Shown here piece after piece: positions 18,003-25,982 of a stretch of DNA of 64,000 nt. The notes beneath the pieces were generated by a model that saw only the letters and a program-made list of their open reading frames with translations, was not told the DNA's origin and did no database searches. The translations under genes and the position numbers were made by a program. The stretch lies in contig NZ_JXSL01000028.1 of NCBI RefSeq assembly GCF_000829825.1, positions 1-64,000 of the forward strand, written 5' to 3'. Numbering within the stretch: the first letter of the stretch is position 1; the number at the start of each line of letters is the position of its first letter. The DNA is from Paramagnetospirillum magnetotacticum MS-1 (GTDB taxonomy: Bacteria > Pseudomonadota > Alphaproteobacteria > Rhodospirillales > Magnetospirillaceae).

Positions 18003-18077
18003 GCCTATGGAGGGTCCGGACAGGTCCACCAAGGACGGACCAGAGCGTGACATTGCTTCGCAAAGGAGAATGGAACC
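18003..18077 (+). promoter_or_regulatory. ROSE-like RNA thermometer in the hsp20 leader
   Basis: Two stem-loops can form in the leader. The first pairs GGTCC (18013-18017) with GGACC (18037-18041), with inner GTCC/GGAC around ACCAA. The second pairs TTGCT (18053-18057) with the Shine-Dalgarno AGGA (18064-18067) across the six-base loop TCGCAA. TTGCT facing AGGA with a bulged G is the hallmark of ROSE elements, which melt on heating and free the ribosome-binding site. Position directly before an hsp20 gene supports this. Confidence 0.75.
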
Positions 18078-18569
18078 ATGTTGACCTACGACTTCGCCCC
18101 CCTGCTGCGCACCGCCATCGGCTTCGAGCGCCTGGCCCGTCAGGCCGAGGCCGCCGCCCGGCACGATGACGCCAACAGCTATCCGCCCTACGATATCGAG
18201 GCGGCGGGCGACGACCACTATCGCATCACCCTGGCCGTGGCTGGGTTCACCTCGGGCGAGCTGGACATCGAAACCCAGGACAACACTCTGAGCATCACCG
18301 GCAAGAAGGCGGAAAAGCAGGGCGAGACCACCGGCTTTCTGCACAAGGGTATCGCCTCGCGGGGCTTCACGCGGCGCTTCTCCCTGGCCGATCATGTCAG
18401 GGTGACCGGGGCCAATCTGGCCGACGGCCTGCTCACCATCGATCTGGTTCGCGAGATCCCCGAGGCCATGAAGCCCCGCCGGATCGAGATTGCCGGTGAG
18501 GCTCCCACCAGCCTGTTCGCCAAAGCCAAGAAGCTGATCGAAGGCCCCGGCAGGAAGGACGCGGCCTGA
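18078..18569 (+). CDS. Small heat shock protein, Hsp20/IbpA family
   Basis: A 163-residue alpha-crystallin-domain chaperone that holds unfolding proteins until DnaK/ClpB can refold them. The core runs from about residue 45 (YRITLAVAGF) through GFLHKGIASRGFTRRFSLA, a segment typical of IbpA-like class A Hsp20 of alphaproteobacteria, to GLLTIDLVREIPE. The short N-terminal arm and C-terminal RRIEI stretch fit oligomer contacts. AAAGGAG gives a strong ribosome-binding site that is likely masked by the leader structure at low temperature. Confidence 0.92.
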   Translation: MLTYDFAPLLRTAIGFERLARQAEAAARHDDANSYPPYDIEAAGDDHYRITLAVAGFTSGELDIETQDNTLSITGKKAEKQGETTGFLHKGIASRGFTRRFSLADHVRVTGANLADGLLTIDLVREIPEAMKPRRIEIAGEAPTSLFAKAKKLIEGPGRKDAA

Positions 18570-18588
18570 CCGTTTTTTGTGAAAGGGG

Positions 18589-18608
18589 CCGGGCGCTGCG
18601 GCGCCCGG
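18589..18608. terminator. Shared hairpin between convergent hsp20 and EAL gene
   Basis: Arms CCGGGCGC (18589-18596) and GCGCCCGG (18601-18608) enclose TGCG. The stem lies 19 bases past the hsp20 stop and 1 base past the EAL stop. T-runs are weak on both sides, so termination efficiency is uncertain. Confidence 0.6.
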
Positions 18609-18609
18609 T

Positions 18610-19365
18610 CTACCAGTTGATGCCCTTGTCGGGGACCAGGCTCTCGATCGCCGGGCGGGCGAACAGGAAACCCTGAAACAGGCGGATGCCCTGGGCGCGC
18701 AGGAAGTCCACCTCTTCACGCCGCTCGACGCCTTCAGCCACCACGGACAGACCCAGCATTTCGGCCGTCTTCACCAAGCCGCTAACGATGGCTTGGCGCG
18801 GCCGGTCGCCGTCGATGCCAGTTACCAGGCAACGGTCGATCTTGATGCAATCGGGCTGAAAGTCGGCCAGAAGCGACAACCCGGCGAAACCGGCGCCGAA
18901 ATCATCCAGCGCGGTCTTGAAGCCGTAGCGGCGATAGGTCTCGATGATGGCCTTGAGATGGTCGCGGTCGATAATCCGCTCGTCCTCGGTGAACTCAAAG
19001 GTAATCAGGTGGCGGGGAAAGCGGTTCTCCTCGGCCGCCATCAGGGTCAGGCGCAGGCAGGCCTCGGGGTGGTAGACCGCATTGGGCAGGAAGTTGATGT
19101 TGAGACGGCGGTCCAGCCCCAGCCGGGCGGCGGTCTCGATGGCCTTGACCCGGCAGGCCTGGTCGAAGGCATAGCGGTTGTCCTCGGTGATTCCGGCCAG
19201 AACCGAGGCCGCGCTCTCACCATCGGCACCACGCACCAGGGCCTCGTAGCCATAGATACTGCGCGCCTCCACATCCACCACCGGCTGGAAGGCCATCACG
19301 AACGAGAATTGCGAATGGTCGGCACACTCTCCCGCACATCCGGCATTCTCACCCGGTCTCGTCAT
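18610..19365 (-). CDS. EAL-domain cyclic-di-GMP phosphodiesterase
   Basis: About 251 residues, consisting almost entirely of one EAL domain. The catalytic and metal-binding residues appear intact: YEALVRG (the EAL triplet), NINFLPNA, TFEFTED, ALDDFGAGFAGL, CIKIDR, VAEGVE and FQGFLFARP. It should therefore hydrolyse cyclic-di-GMP. There is no sensor domain or membrane helix, only about 25 N-terminal residues with two cysteines. I chose ATG 19365; a GTG at 19380 adds five residues. It is convergent with hsp20 and stands alone on its strand. Confidence 0.9.
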   Translation of the reverse strand: MTRPGENAGCAGECADHSQFSFVMAFQPVVDVEARSIYGYEALVRGADGESAASVLAGITEDNRYAFDQACRVKAIETAARLGLDRRLNINFLPNAVYHPEACLRLTLMAAEENRFPRHLITFEFTEDERIIDRDHLKAIIETYRRYGFKTALDDFGAGFAGLSLLADFQPDCIKIDRCLVTGIDGDRPRQAIVSGLVKTAEMLGLSVVAEGVERREEVDFLRAQGIRLFQGFLFARPAIESLVPDKGINW

Positions 19366-19380
19366 ATTCGGATCTCTCAC

Positions 19381-19707
19381 GATTCCGGCTCTTCGTCAAA
19401 AGGCCTCACCCCGTACCTATGACATAACCCATTTCGCAAGGGAGGAAGAATTGAAAAGTGTGGAAGGTTCGGCCCAATTGCTGGGCATGATCGAGGACGG
19501 AAACGATCTGGGTGGATACGAAAACCACCGAGAGCGGCTCCACCGGCTTCACCCTAACCCCGGCTTACAAGTGGAACAGGGCGCCGCCTAACATCCTCTA
19601 AAATTGTATTGCCTGATGGGTATCATCACCAGTGAGGAGGAGGCGCCATCGCAGCCTCGCTCCTCCCCCCTCTCCCGCACGCGGAAATGGGGGGAGGTCA
19701 GAGATAG
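19381..19707. other. Gene-poor stretch with a possible gene relic
   Basis: These 327 bases contain no convincing gene. The plus strand has a TTG-initiated frame of 46 residues (19451-19591) behind GGAGGAAG. Overlapping it in another frame (from 19512) is a short peptide TGFTLTPAYKWN that resembles strands of outer-membrane porins, so a decayed porin end is possible. A GAGGAGG-rich purine/pyrimidine segment precedes the cysNC stop. Confidence 0.3.
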
Positions 19708-21633
19708 TTACAGCCCCCAGCCATTGGCCTGTTCGCGGGCCGAAAGCGAGAAGGCGTTGTCGATATAGCGTAGAAGGTCGGCAACGCTTTCATCCACGCT
19801 CTTGCCCTCGGTGGCCAGGGCCAGTTCCGGCAAGGCGGGCGCCTCGTAGGCAGAAGACACGCCGGTGAAGTCATTGATCTCCCCAGCGCGGGCCTTCTTG
19901 TAGAGACCCTTGGGATCGCGGCGTTCGCACTCGTCCAAGCCGGTGGTCACATGGATTTCGTGAAAGGCGTCCGGGTTGATGGCGCGTACCTTCTCGCGAT
20001 CGGCGCGGAAGGGCGAGATGAACGAGGTCACCACCACCATGCCAGCCTCGGCGAACAGATGGGCCACCTCGCCCACCCGGCGGATATTTTCGACCCGGTC
20101 GGAATCCGAGAAGCCCAGATCGCCGCACAGGCCGGTGCGCACATTGTCGCCGTCCAACACGGTGACCTGCCAGCCCTTGAGGAACAACTGGCGCTCAACT
20201 TCCATGGCGATGGTCGACTTGCCCGCCCCCGACAGGCCGGTCAGCCAGACCACGCCGCCACGATGACCGTTGGCGATGGCGCGGGTCTCGGCATCCACCT
20301 TGTGCGGCACTTCGGTCACATGCGTGGACCGGTTGCGGGCCTCGTCGGAGGAGGCCTCGGCGATGACGCCGCCGCCGACGATATCGTAGCCCTCCACCAG
20401 GACGAAGCGGCCCAAACGGGGATTGTCGATGAACGAGTCATGGGCGATGGGCGACTTGCCCCGGAAGACGACTTCGGCGACGGCGTTGCGCGCCACTTCC
20501 GAGCCCTGGTGGTTGGCCAGGTCCTCCACATCGATCACGCGCTCGATGGCCACCACATCGACCACATGTTCCGCGGTGGCCAGCTTCAGCTTATAGCGGG
20601 ACCCCACCTTCAACGGCCCCTTGCCCAGCCAGAAGACGCGGGCTTTCAGGTCATGGGACTGGTTCGGAGCATGGAGTTCCAGGCTGGCCACATTGCCGCG
20701 CTCGACGAAGATCTGCTCGTCGAGCGTGATGCCCACCGACTGGCCCGCACCGGCGGAAACCGCCGACGCCACATTGCCCCAGGTCTCGATGGTGGCGATC
20801 TTGGCCATCTTGCCCGACGGCGCGAAGACCAGGGTGTCGCCCACCTTAAGGCGGCCCGATTCGATGCGGCCAGCGATGATGCGGCGCTCGTCGAACTTGT
20901 AGACATCCTGAACCGGGAAGCGCAGCGCCAGATCGGTGAGCGGCTTGGCGGGTTCGAAGAGATCCAGCGCGCCCAGCACGCTGGGGCCCTTGTACCAGGG
21001 GGTCTCGGCGGCGACCGAGGCGATGTTGGCGCCCGAGCGTGCCGCCACCGGGATGACATAGGTGGGCTCGACGCCGATGGAATTGAGATAGGCCACGATC
21101 TCGGCCTTCACTTCCTCGAAGCGGGCCTGGGAGAAGTCCACCAGATCCATCTTGTTGACCGCCACGGCGATCTGGCGCAAGCCCAGCAGATGCAGCAGAT
21201 AGCCATGACGGCGCGACTGTTCCTGCACGCCTTCATGGGCGTCGATGACCAGGACGGCGGCCTCGGCCGAAGCCGCGCCCGACACCATGTTCTTCAGGAA
21301 TTCCTTGTGGCCGGGCGCGTCGATGATGACATAGGGCCGGGCTTCGGATCGAAAGCGAATCTGGGCGGTGTCGATGGTGATGCCCTGGTCACGCTCGGCC
21401 TGCAGCGCGTCCATGACGAAGGCCCATTCGAAGGGCATGCCGCGCTTGTCGCAGACTTCCTTCAGGTATTCGACCTTGCCCTCGGGCAGGGCGCCGGTCT
21501 CGTTGAGAATACGCCCCACCAAAGTGGATTTGCCGTGGTCAACATGACCGACGACGACGATCTTCATGGGTGACGCGCTGTGAGACACGGAAACCTCGGG
21601 GTTCACTTTAAGGGCGGTTGCGATGCTGCTCAT
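19708..21633 (-). CDS. cysNC: Bifunctional sulfate adenylyltransferase subunit 1 / APS kinase
   Basis: About 641 residues. The first 440 are the CysN GTPase: GHVDHGKSTL P-loop, DAPGHKEFLKNM and NKMDLVDF motifs. The remainder is an adenylylsulfate kinase with its own P-loop WLTGLSGAGKST and FISPFRADR. With CysD, CysN drives formation of adenosine 5'-phosphosulfate from sulfate and ATP using GTP hydrolysis; the CysC part adds a 3'-phosphate. The frame stays open upstream into cysD, but that extension is out of register with any family member; ATG 21633 is the natural start. It is the last gene of the cys operon. The NodQ name is used for the same fusion in rhizobia. Confidence 0.95.
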   Translation of the reverse strand: MSSIATALKVNPEVSVSHSASPMKIVVVGHVDHGKSTLVGRILNETGALPEGKVEYLKEVCDKRGMPFEWAFVMDALQAERDQGITIDTAQIRFRSEARPYVIIDAPGHKEFLKNMVSGAASAEAAVLVIDAHEGVQEQSRRHGYLLHLLGLRQIAVAVNKMDLVDFSQARFEEVKAEIVAYLNSIGVEPTYVIPVAARSGANIASVAAETPWYKGPSVLGALDLFEPAKPLTDLALRFPVQDVYKFDERRIIAGRIESGRLKVGDTLVFAPSGKMAKIATIETWGNVASAVSAGAGQSVGITLDEQIFVERGNVASLELHAPNQSHDLKARVFWLGKGPLKVGSRYKLKLATAEHVVDVVAIERVIDVEDLANHQGSEVARNAVAEVVFRGKSPIAHDSFIDNPRLGRFVLVEGYDIVGGGVIAEASSDEARNRSTHVTEVPHKVDAETRAIANGHRGGVVWLTGLSGAGKSTIAMEVERQLFLKGWQVTVLDGDNVRTGLCGDLGFSDSDRVENIRRVGEVAHLFAEAGMVVVTSFISPFRADREKVRAINPDAFHEIHVTTGLDECERRDPKGLYKKARAGEINDFTGVSSAYEAPALPELALATEGKSVDESVADLLRYIDNAFSLSAREQANGWGL

Positions 21634-21649
21634 GAGTCCATGTCCCCGT

Positions 21650-22456
21650 TTACATATAACCGCCAGCGCGAAGACGCTCGAAGGCGTCCTCGGATTCCTT
21701 GTCCTGGGCGCGGCCCGAACGTTCGGAAATCTTGGTGGTCTCCAGTTCCTCGATGATCTCGGCCACGGTCGAGGCGGTGGACGCCACCGAACCGGTGCAG
21801 GGCGCGCAGCCCAGGCTACGGTAACGCTTGCCGTTCTTGGCGAAATAGAGGTCAACCATGGGAATGTTCTCGCGCTCGATATAGCGCCACACATCCAGTT
21901 CGGACCAGGCCAGCAGCGGGTGGATACGCAGATGGGTTCCGGGCGCGAAATCGGTCTTGAACTGGTCCCAGAATTCGGGCGGCTGGTCCTTGAAGTCCCA
22001 CTCGGCCGACTGGTTGCGCGGGCTGAAGACGCGTTCCTTGGCCCGCGTTCCCTCCTCGTCGCGGCGGATACCGGCGATGACGCCGGTAAAGCCATGTTGA
22101 GCCAGCAGAGCCTTCAGCCCCTCGGTCTTGAGCGCGGTGCAGCACTCGACGCGGCCCTTGTGCGGCCCCATTCCGGCGGCAAGCGCCTCGGTATTCTCAC
22201 CGACGATCAGCGGCAGATTCCATTCCTTGGCGACGCGGTCACGGAACTCGATCATCTCGGGGATCTTGTTATGGGTGTCCACATGCAGGACCGGAAAGGG
22301 CACATGGCCGAAGAAAGCCTTGCGCGCCAGCCACAGCATCACGTTGGAATCCTTGCCGATCGACCACAGCATGGCGATCTTGTCGAGGCGGTTGAAGGCC
22401 TCGCGCAGGATGTAGATGGATTGGGCTTCCAAGGCATCGAGATCGTTCATGATCAT
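21650..22456 (-). CDS. cysD: Sulfate adenylyltransferase subunit 2
   Basis: A 268-residue member of the PAPS-reductase-like ATP pyrophosphatase fold. It carries the [17 protein letters not shown] nucleotide loop and the conserved [19 protein letters not shown] and SLGCAPCTG segments. It is the catalytic subunit that forms APS with the CysN GTPase encoded 16 bases downstream. Length equals the family norm near 300 or slightly below. A second ATG two codons in is also possible. Confidence 0.95.
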   Translation of the reverse strand: MIMNDLDALEAQSIYILREAFNRLDKIAMLWSIGKDSNVMLWLARKAFFGHVPFPVLHVDTHNKIPEMIEFRDRVAKEWNLPLIVGENTEALAAGMGPHKGRVECCTALKTEGLKALLAQHGFTGVIAGIRRDEEGTRAKERVFSPRNQSAEWDFKDQPPEFWDQFKTDFAPGTHLRIHPLLAWSELDVWRYIERENIPMVDLYFAKNGKRYRSLGCAPCTGSVASTASTVAEIIEELETTKISERSGRAQDKESEDAFERLRAGGYM

Positions 22457-22477
22457 CTCTTACTTATCTTTCCGCGT

Positions 22478-23176
22478 TCAGATCCCGGCGCCATCGAGGC
22501 CCAGGGACATGGTATGAATGCCGCACTCGCTCTTGCCCTTGCCTGCCCAGCGCCCGGCCCGGAGGGGCTGGCCCGGATCCACCGGGCGGGTGCAGGGCCA
22601 GCAGCCGATGGAGCGGTAGTTTTGCGCCACCAAAGGGTGGCGCGGCAGGCTACGCTTGACGAAATAGGCCTCGATCTCCTCGGCGCTCCACTTGGCCAAC
22701 GGGCTGACCTTCAACACGCCGCCGCCATCGGACAGGGTGGCAAGGTTTTCCCGCTCGGCGCCATGGGCCCGCTTGCGCCCGTCCACCAGGGCGTCGAATC
22801 CCTTCACGGCACGGGCCAGGGGGCGGACCTTGCGCAATTCGCAACATCGGTCATGATCTTCACGCCACAACTCGTCGGCTTCCTTCAACTCCGCCTCGGA
22901 GGGATGGACCGCCAGCACATTGGTCAAGCCCAGGATTGCTTCCAATTGGCTGCGATAGGCGATGGTTTCATCAAACAATTCGTTGGTGTCGAGAAAGATC
23001 ACCGGCAGACCGGGATCGACCTGGGCCACCAGATCGAGCAGCACCGCCGATTCCGCCCCGAAGGAAGAGGTCACGGCGATACGCCCGGCCAGATCACCGG
23101 CCACCAGGGCGGCAAGGAGTTCCCTTCCTTCCAGATGGCCGTATTGGCGGATCAGATGCTCGACGTCCAGGGACAT
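22478..23176 (-). CDS. cysH: Adenylylsulfate/PAPS reductase with [4Fe-4S] motif
   Basis: About 232 residues. It reduces activated sulfate to sulfite. The nucleotide loop SSFGAESAVLLDL is followed by the paired cysteines RCCELRKV and by SIGCWPCTRPV, the CC...CxxC set that binds a [4Fe-4S] cluster in APS-type reductases, then the catalytic ECGIH near the C-terminus. The cluster suggests APS as the preferred substrate even though the operon also encodes an APS kinase domain; both are often found together. Its ATG overlaps the cysI stop by one base (TGATG), so translation is coupled. Confidence 0.92.
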   Translation of the reverse strand: MSLDVEHLIRQYGHLEGRELLAALVAGDLAGRIAVTSSFGAESAVLLDLVAQVDPGLPVIFLDTNELFDETIAYRSQLEAILGLTNVLAVHPSEAELKEADELWREDHDRCCELRKVRPLARAVKGFDALVDGRKRAHGAERENLATLSDGGGVLKVSPLAKWSAEEIEAYFVKRSLPRHPLVAQNYRSIGCWPCTRPVDPGQPLRAGRWAGKGKSECGIHTMSLGLDGAGI

Positions 23177-25257
23177 CAAGCCACCCCCGACAGGATCGAG
23201 GCCAGATCACCCACCTCGGCCACCACGGGCGCCTTGGGCTTGGTAATCAGCACACCCACCGTATCGATGAAATAGGCCACCGCCTCGCGGTAGCTCGCCG
23301 CCTCTCCAGCCACCAGGGCGGAGGTGCGCTCGGCCAGCACGGATTCGAAGGCGTTGACGGCTTCGATGCTGGCCGCCTGCGACGAACGGAACAGGGCGAA
23401 GATCGATTCGGCGTCCTGGTCATCCTCGGTCACCACCCCGTGGGTGGCCAGCAGCAGACGCAGGGCGTAGACACTCGCCACCTCGCCAGCCTTCAGAGCC
23501 TCGGGCCAGCGGCCACGGGCAAGGAAACGGTCCAGATTGATCAGCCCGTCATCGGCCAAATCGGTGTAATAGGTGGTGCTGACCTGGGGCGCGGCGCATT
23601 CGCCCTTGGCCTTGGGCGGACCGAGGAAGACATCCTTGTCGCCCCAATCGGTGAACAGATCATCGCCCTCGGCTGCCGCCAGGGGCTTGAGTACCTCATT
23701 GATGCCATCCTTGCCCAGACGCTCGGCCCAGGCGCGGGTGGACTCGCCCCCAAGGCGGGCGGCCTGGATTTCCCGGCGCAACAGCGCAACGGCTTGGTTG
23801 GCGAGGCGGGCGGGGACGACGGGGCCCTCCAGCCCCACCCGACCGGCATAGGCGTCGCCGCCGAAGTGAAGCTGGTAGTGGGGCGCGGGCTTGCCGTCGA
23901 TCTTCTTGCCCATGCCATGCAAGCCGATATCGGCCACATGATGCAGGCCGCAGGAATTCTGGCAGCCCGACACATGCACCGAGACGCCCTTGGCGTCGGG
24001 GGCCCCTTGGGCCTCCTTCTCCACCTGGATGCCGAAGCTTTGGGAATTGGTGATGCCGATGCGGCAGGTGGTGGTGCCGGGGCACGACACCACATCGGGA
24101 ACGTCCAGGGCCGTAGCGGGAATGTCCAGGCCAATGGCGCGCACGGCCCTCGTCACCTCATCGACCTTGTCCTTGGCCACGTCCAGAAGGGCCAGCTTCT
24201 GATCACGGGTGGTGGACAGGCGGGTAACCCCCGCCCTCACGGCGATGTCGTGAAGCGCGTCCAGTTGATCGGAATCGATGTTGCCCAGAGGCACATAGAT
24301 CACCAGGGCCACCTTGCCGTCATGGCCGGGAACCACACCCACGGGGGTGCGGGCCACGGGGGCCTCAATCGGCTTGCGCCAGGCCAGGGGCTGCCAGGGG
24401 CGCTGCGGCAGGTTCTTCAGACGATCGAATTCTTCCCTGAACAGGGCGGTGAACTTCTCGGCCCCAAAGCGCTTGAGAACGAATTTGAGACGGGCCAGGG
24501 CGCGGTCGCGGCGGTTGGAATAGCGCTGGTGAATGCGGGCGGTGGCCTCGATGACGGTGGGCAGGTCCTCCTCAGGCACGAAGGACAGAACTTCCGCCGC
24601 CATGATGGGCTGACCACCCAGACCGCCGCCGGCCAGAACCTTGAACCCCGGCTTGCCGTCCTTTTCCACGGCGACAAAGCCCAGGTCGTGAATGGGCGAG
24701 GCGCCGCAATCGGTGGCACAGCCCGATACGGTGAACTTCATCTTGCGCGGCATGTGCTGGACCAGCGGATGACGCAACCACGTCCGCGCCAGTTGCTCGG
24801 CCACCTTGCCGGCGTCCACCAGTTCGCGGCCGCAGGCCCCGGCCAGGGCGCAAGACGTCATGTTGCGCAGCGTATTGCCGCAAGCCTCGCGGGTGGTGAT
24901 GCCCCCGGCGTTGAGGACTTCCAGCATGTCGGCGGAACGCTCCAGCGGCACGTAATACAGCTGGAAATCCTGCCGAGTGGTGATATGGGCCGGACCCTTG
25001 GCGAAATCGCGGTTGACGCGGGCCAGGGTCTTCAGCCAAGGCGTCGGCACGATGCCGCCCGGAATCTTGATGCGAACCATCTGGACACCGGCCTGCTTCT
25101 GGCCGTAGACACCGTGGCGCAGGCGGAACGCGGTAAAGCGCTCGGCATCCCATTCGCCGCTCTGATGGCGCTGAAGGCCTTGCCGGTATTCCGCCAGATC
25201 CGAACTGCGAACCAGAGGCTCGATGACGGAAAGGTCGGCGTGGGTGGCGTCCTTCAT
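23176..25257 (-). CDS. cysI: Siroheme nitrite/sulfite reductase with C-terminal extension
   Basis: A 693-residue siroheme-[4Fe-4S] enzyme, expected to reduce sulfite to sulfide with six electrons, probably from ferredoxin since no CysJ flavoprotein is nearby. The C-terminal half has the expected ligands C392-x5-C398 and C432-x3-C436. The N-terminal half also has a complete set, C136-x5-C142 and C180-x3-C184, which is unusual. After about residue 560 a roughly 130-residue tail rich in Ala and Glu is added. It heads the operon cysI-cysH-cysD-cysNC. The upstream region holds palindromes that may be regulatory sites. Nitrite as substrate cannot be excluded, but the context favours sulfite. Confidence 0.88.
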   Translation of the reverse strand: MKDATHADLSVIEPLVRSSDLAEYRQGLQRHQSGEWDAERFTAFRLRHGVYGQKQAGVQMVRIKIPGGIVPTPWLKTLARVNRDFAKGPAHITTRQDFQLYYVPLERSADMLEVLNAGGITTREACGNTLRNMTSCALAGACGRELVDAGKVAEQLARTWLRHPLVQHMPRKMKFTVSGCATDCGASPIHDLGFVAVEKDGKPGFKVLAGGGLGGQPIMAAEVLSFVPEEDLPTVIEATARIHQRYSNRRDRALARLKFVLKRFGAEKFTALFREEFDRLKNLPQRPWQPLAWRKPIEAPVARTPVGVVPGHDGKVALVIYVPLGNIDSDQLDALHDIAVRAGVTRLSTTRDQKLALLDVAKDKVDEVTRAVRAIGLDIPATALDVPDVVSCPGTTTCRIGITNSQSFGIQVEKEAQGAPDAKGVSVHVSGCQNSCGLHHVADIGLHGMGKKIDGKPAPHYQLHFGGDAYAGRVGLEGPVVPARLANQAVALLRREIQAARLGGESTRAWAERLGKDGINEVLKPLAAAEGDDLFTDWGDKDVFLGPPKAKGECAAPQVSTTYYTDLADDGLINLDRFLARGRWPEALKAGEVASVYALRLLLATHGVVTEDDQDAESIFALFRSSQAASIEAVNAFESVLAERTSALVAGEAASYREAVAYFIDTVGVLITKPKAPVVAEVGDLASILSGVA

Positions 25258-25276
25258 AACAAAGCCTCGCGCTATT

Positions 25277-25294
25277 CACACCAAAACAGGTGTG
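25277..25294. promoter_or_regulatory. Inverted repeat 20 bases before cysI
   Basis: CACACC (25277-25282) and GGTGTG (25289-25294) are complementary around AAAACA. It lies in the 5' leader or promoter of the cys operon and could be an operator or a leader hairpin. Confidence 0.4.
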
Positions 25295-25350
25295 TGTTTT
25301 CGATTAACAACGGTTTACAGCACATTTTACATCGCAGTCAACATTTTTCG

Positions 25351-25391
25351 TGTACAATAGATCTATTATGCACTAGCTTTTATGTACAATA
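25351..25391. promoter_or_regulatory. Candidate operator cluster between cysI and the rhodanese gene
   Basis: The 12-base perfect palindrome AATAGATCTATT occupies 25356-25367, and the word TGTACAATA occurs twice, at 25351-25359 and 25383-25391, 32 bases apart (about three helical turns). The region is AT-rich in a GC-rich genome and lies between divergent sulfur genes, so a shared sulfur-responsive regulator is plausible. Confidence 0.45.
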
Positions 25392-25409
25392 CAGCCTCGG
25401 AGCCCCGCT

Positions 25410-25844
25410 ATGACCACCCTCTCCTCTCTCGGCTATGCCGGTGAAATCACCCCGGCCGAAGCCTGGGACCGCCTTGCCTCCGACCCCTCGGCCAAGATCA
25501 TCGACGTCCGCACCCAGGCGGAATGGTCCTTTGTCGGCGTCCCCGACCTGGCGCCGGTGGGCAAGCAGGTCCTGCTGGTCTCTTGGCAGGTTTTCCCCAC
25601 CATGGCCCGCAACGACGCCTTCGCCGCCCAAGTGGAAGCCCACGGCGTGAAGAAAGACGATACGGTATTGCTGCTTTGCCGCTCGGGCGTGCGCTCGCGC
25701 GCTGCGGCTGAATTCCTGACCCAATTAGGCTATACCGCCGCCTGGAATATCACGGATGGGTTCGAGGGCCCCCACGACCCCGCCAAGCACCGCGGCGCCG
25801 TGGCCGGGTGGAAAGCCTCGGCCCTTCCGTGGGTCCAAGGCTGA
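25410..25844 (+). CDS. Rhodanese-like sulfurtransferase
   Basis: A 144-residue single rhodanese domain with the loop CRSGVRSR; C90 would carry the persulfide. It includes IIDVRTQAEWSFVGVPDL and an AGWKASALPW ending. Divergent from the cys operon, with which it shares a 152-base AT-rich control region, so a role in handling reduced sulfur is likely. The acceptor is unknown. Confidence 0.88.
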   Translation: MTTLSSLGYAGEITPAEAWDRLASDPSAKIIDVRTQAEWSFVGVPDLAPVGKQVLLVSWQVFPTMARNDAFAAQVEAHGVKKDDTVLLLCRSGVRSRAAAEFLTQLGYTAAWNITDGFEGPHDPAKHRGAVAGWKASALPWVQG

Positions 25845-25982
25845 TGCGTCGAGATTATTACGCATAGCCGCGCTGTTGCCCGTTGACACCCGGGCCATTA
25901 GGATTGATATCGAGTCATGCGAAAGGTCATACCCTTACGCCAAAAATGTTGATTGCCCGTCATCCGGGCCAGAGGTCAAACG

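Noticed and set aside
21634-22095. An N-terminal extension of CysNC into cysD.
   Set aside because: The extra residues are an out-of-frame reading of cysD and have no match to CysN; the MSSIATALK start fits the family.
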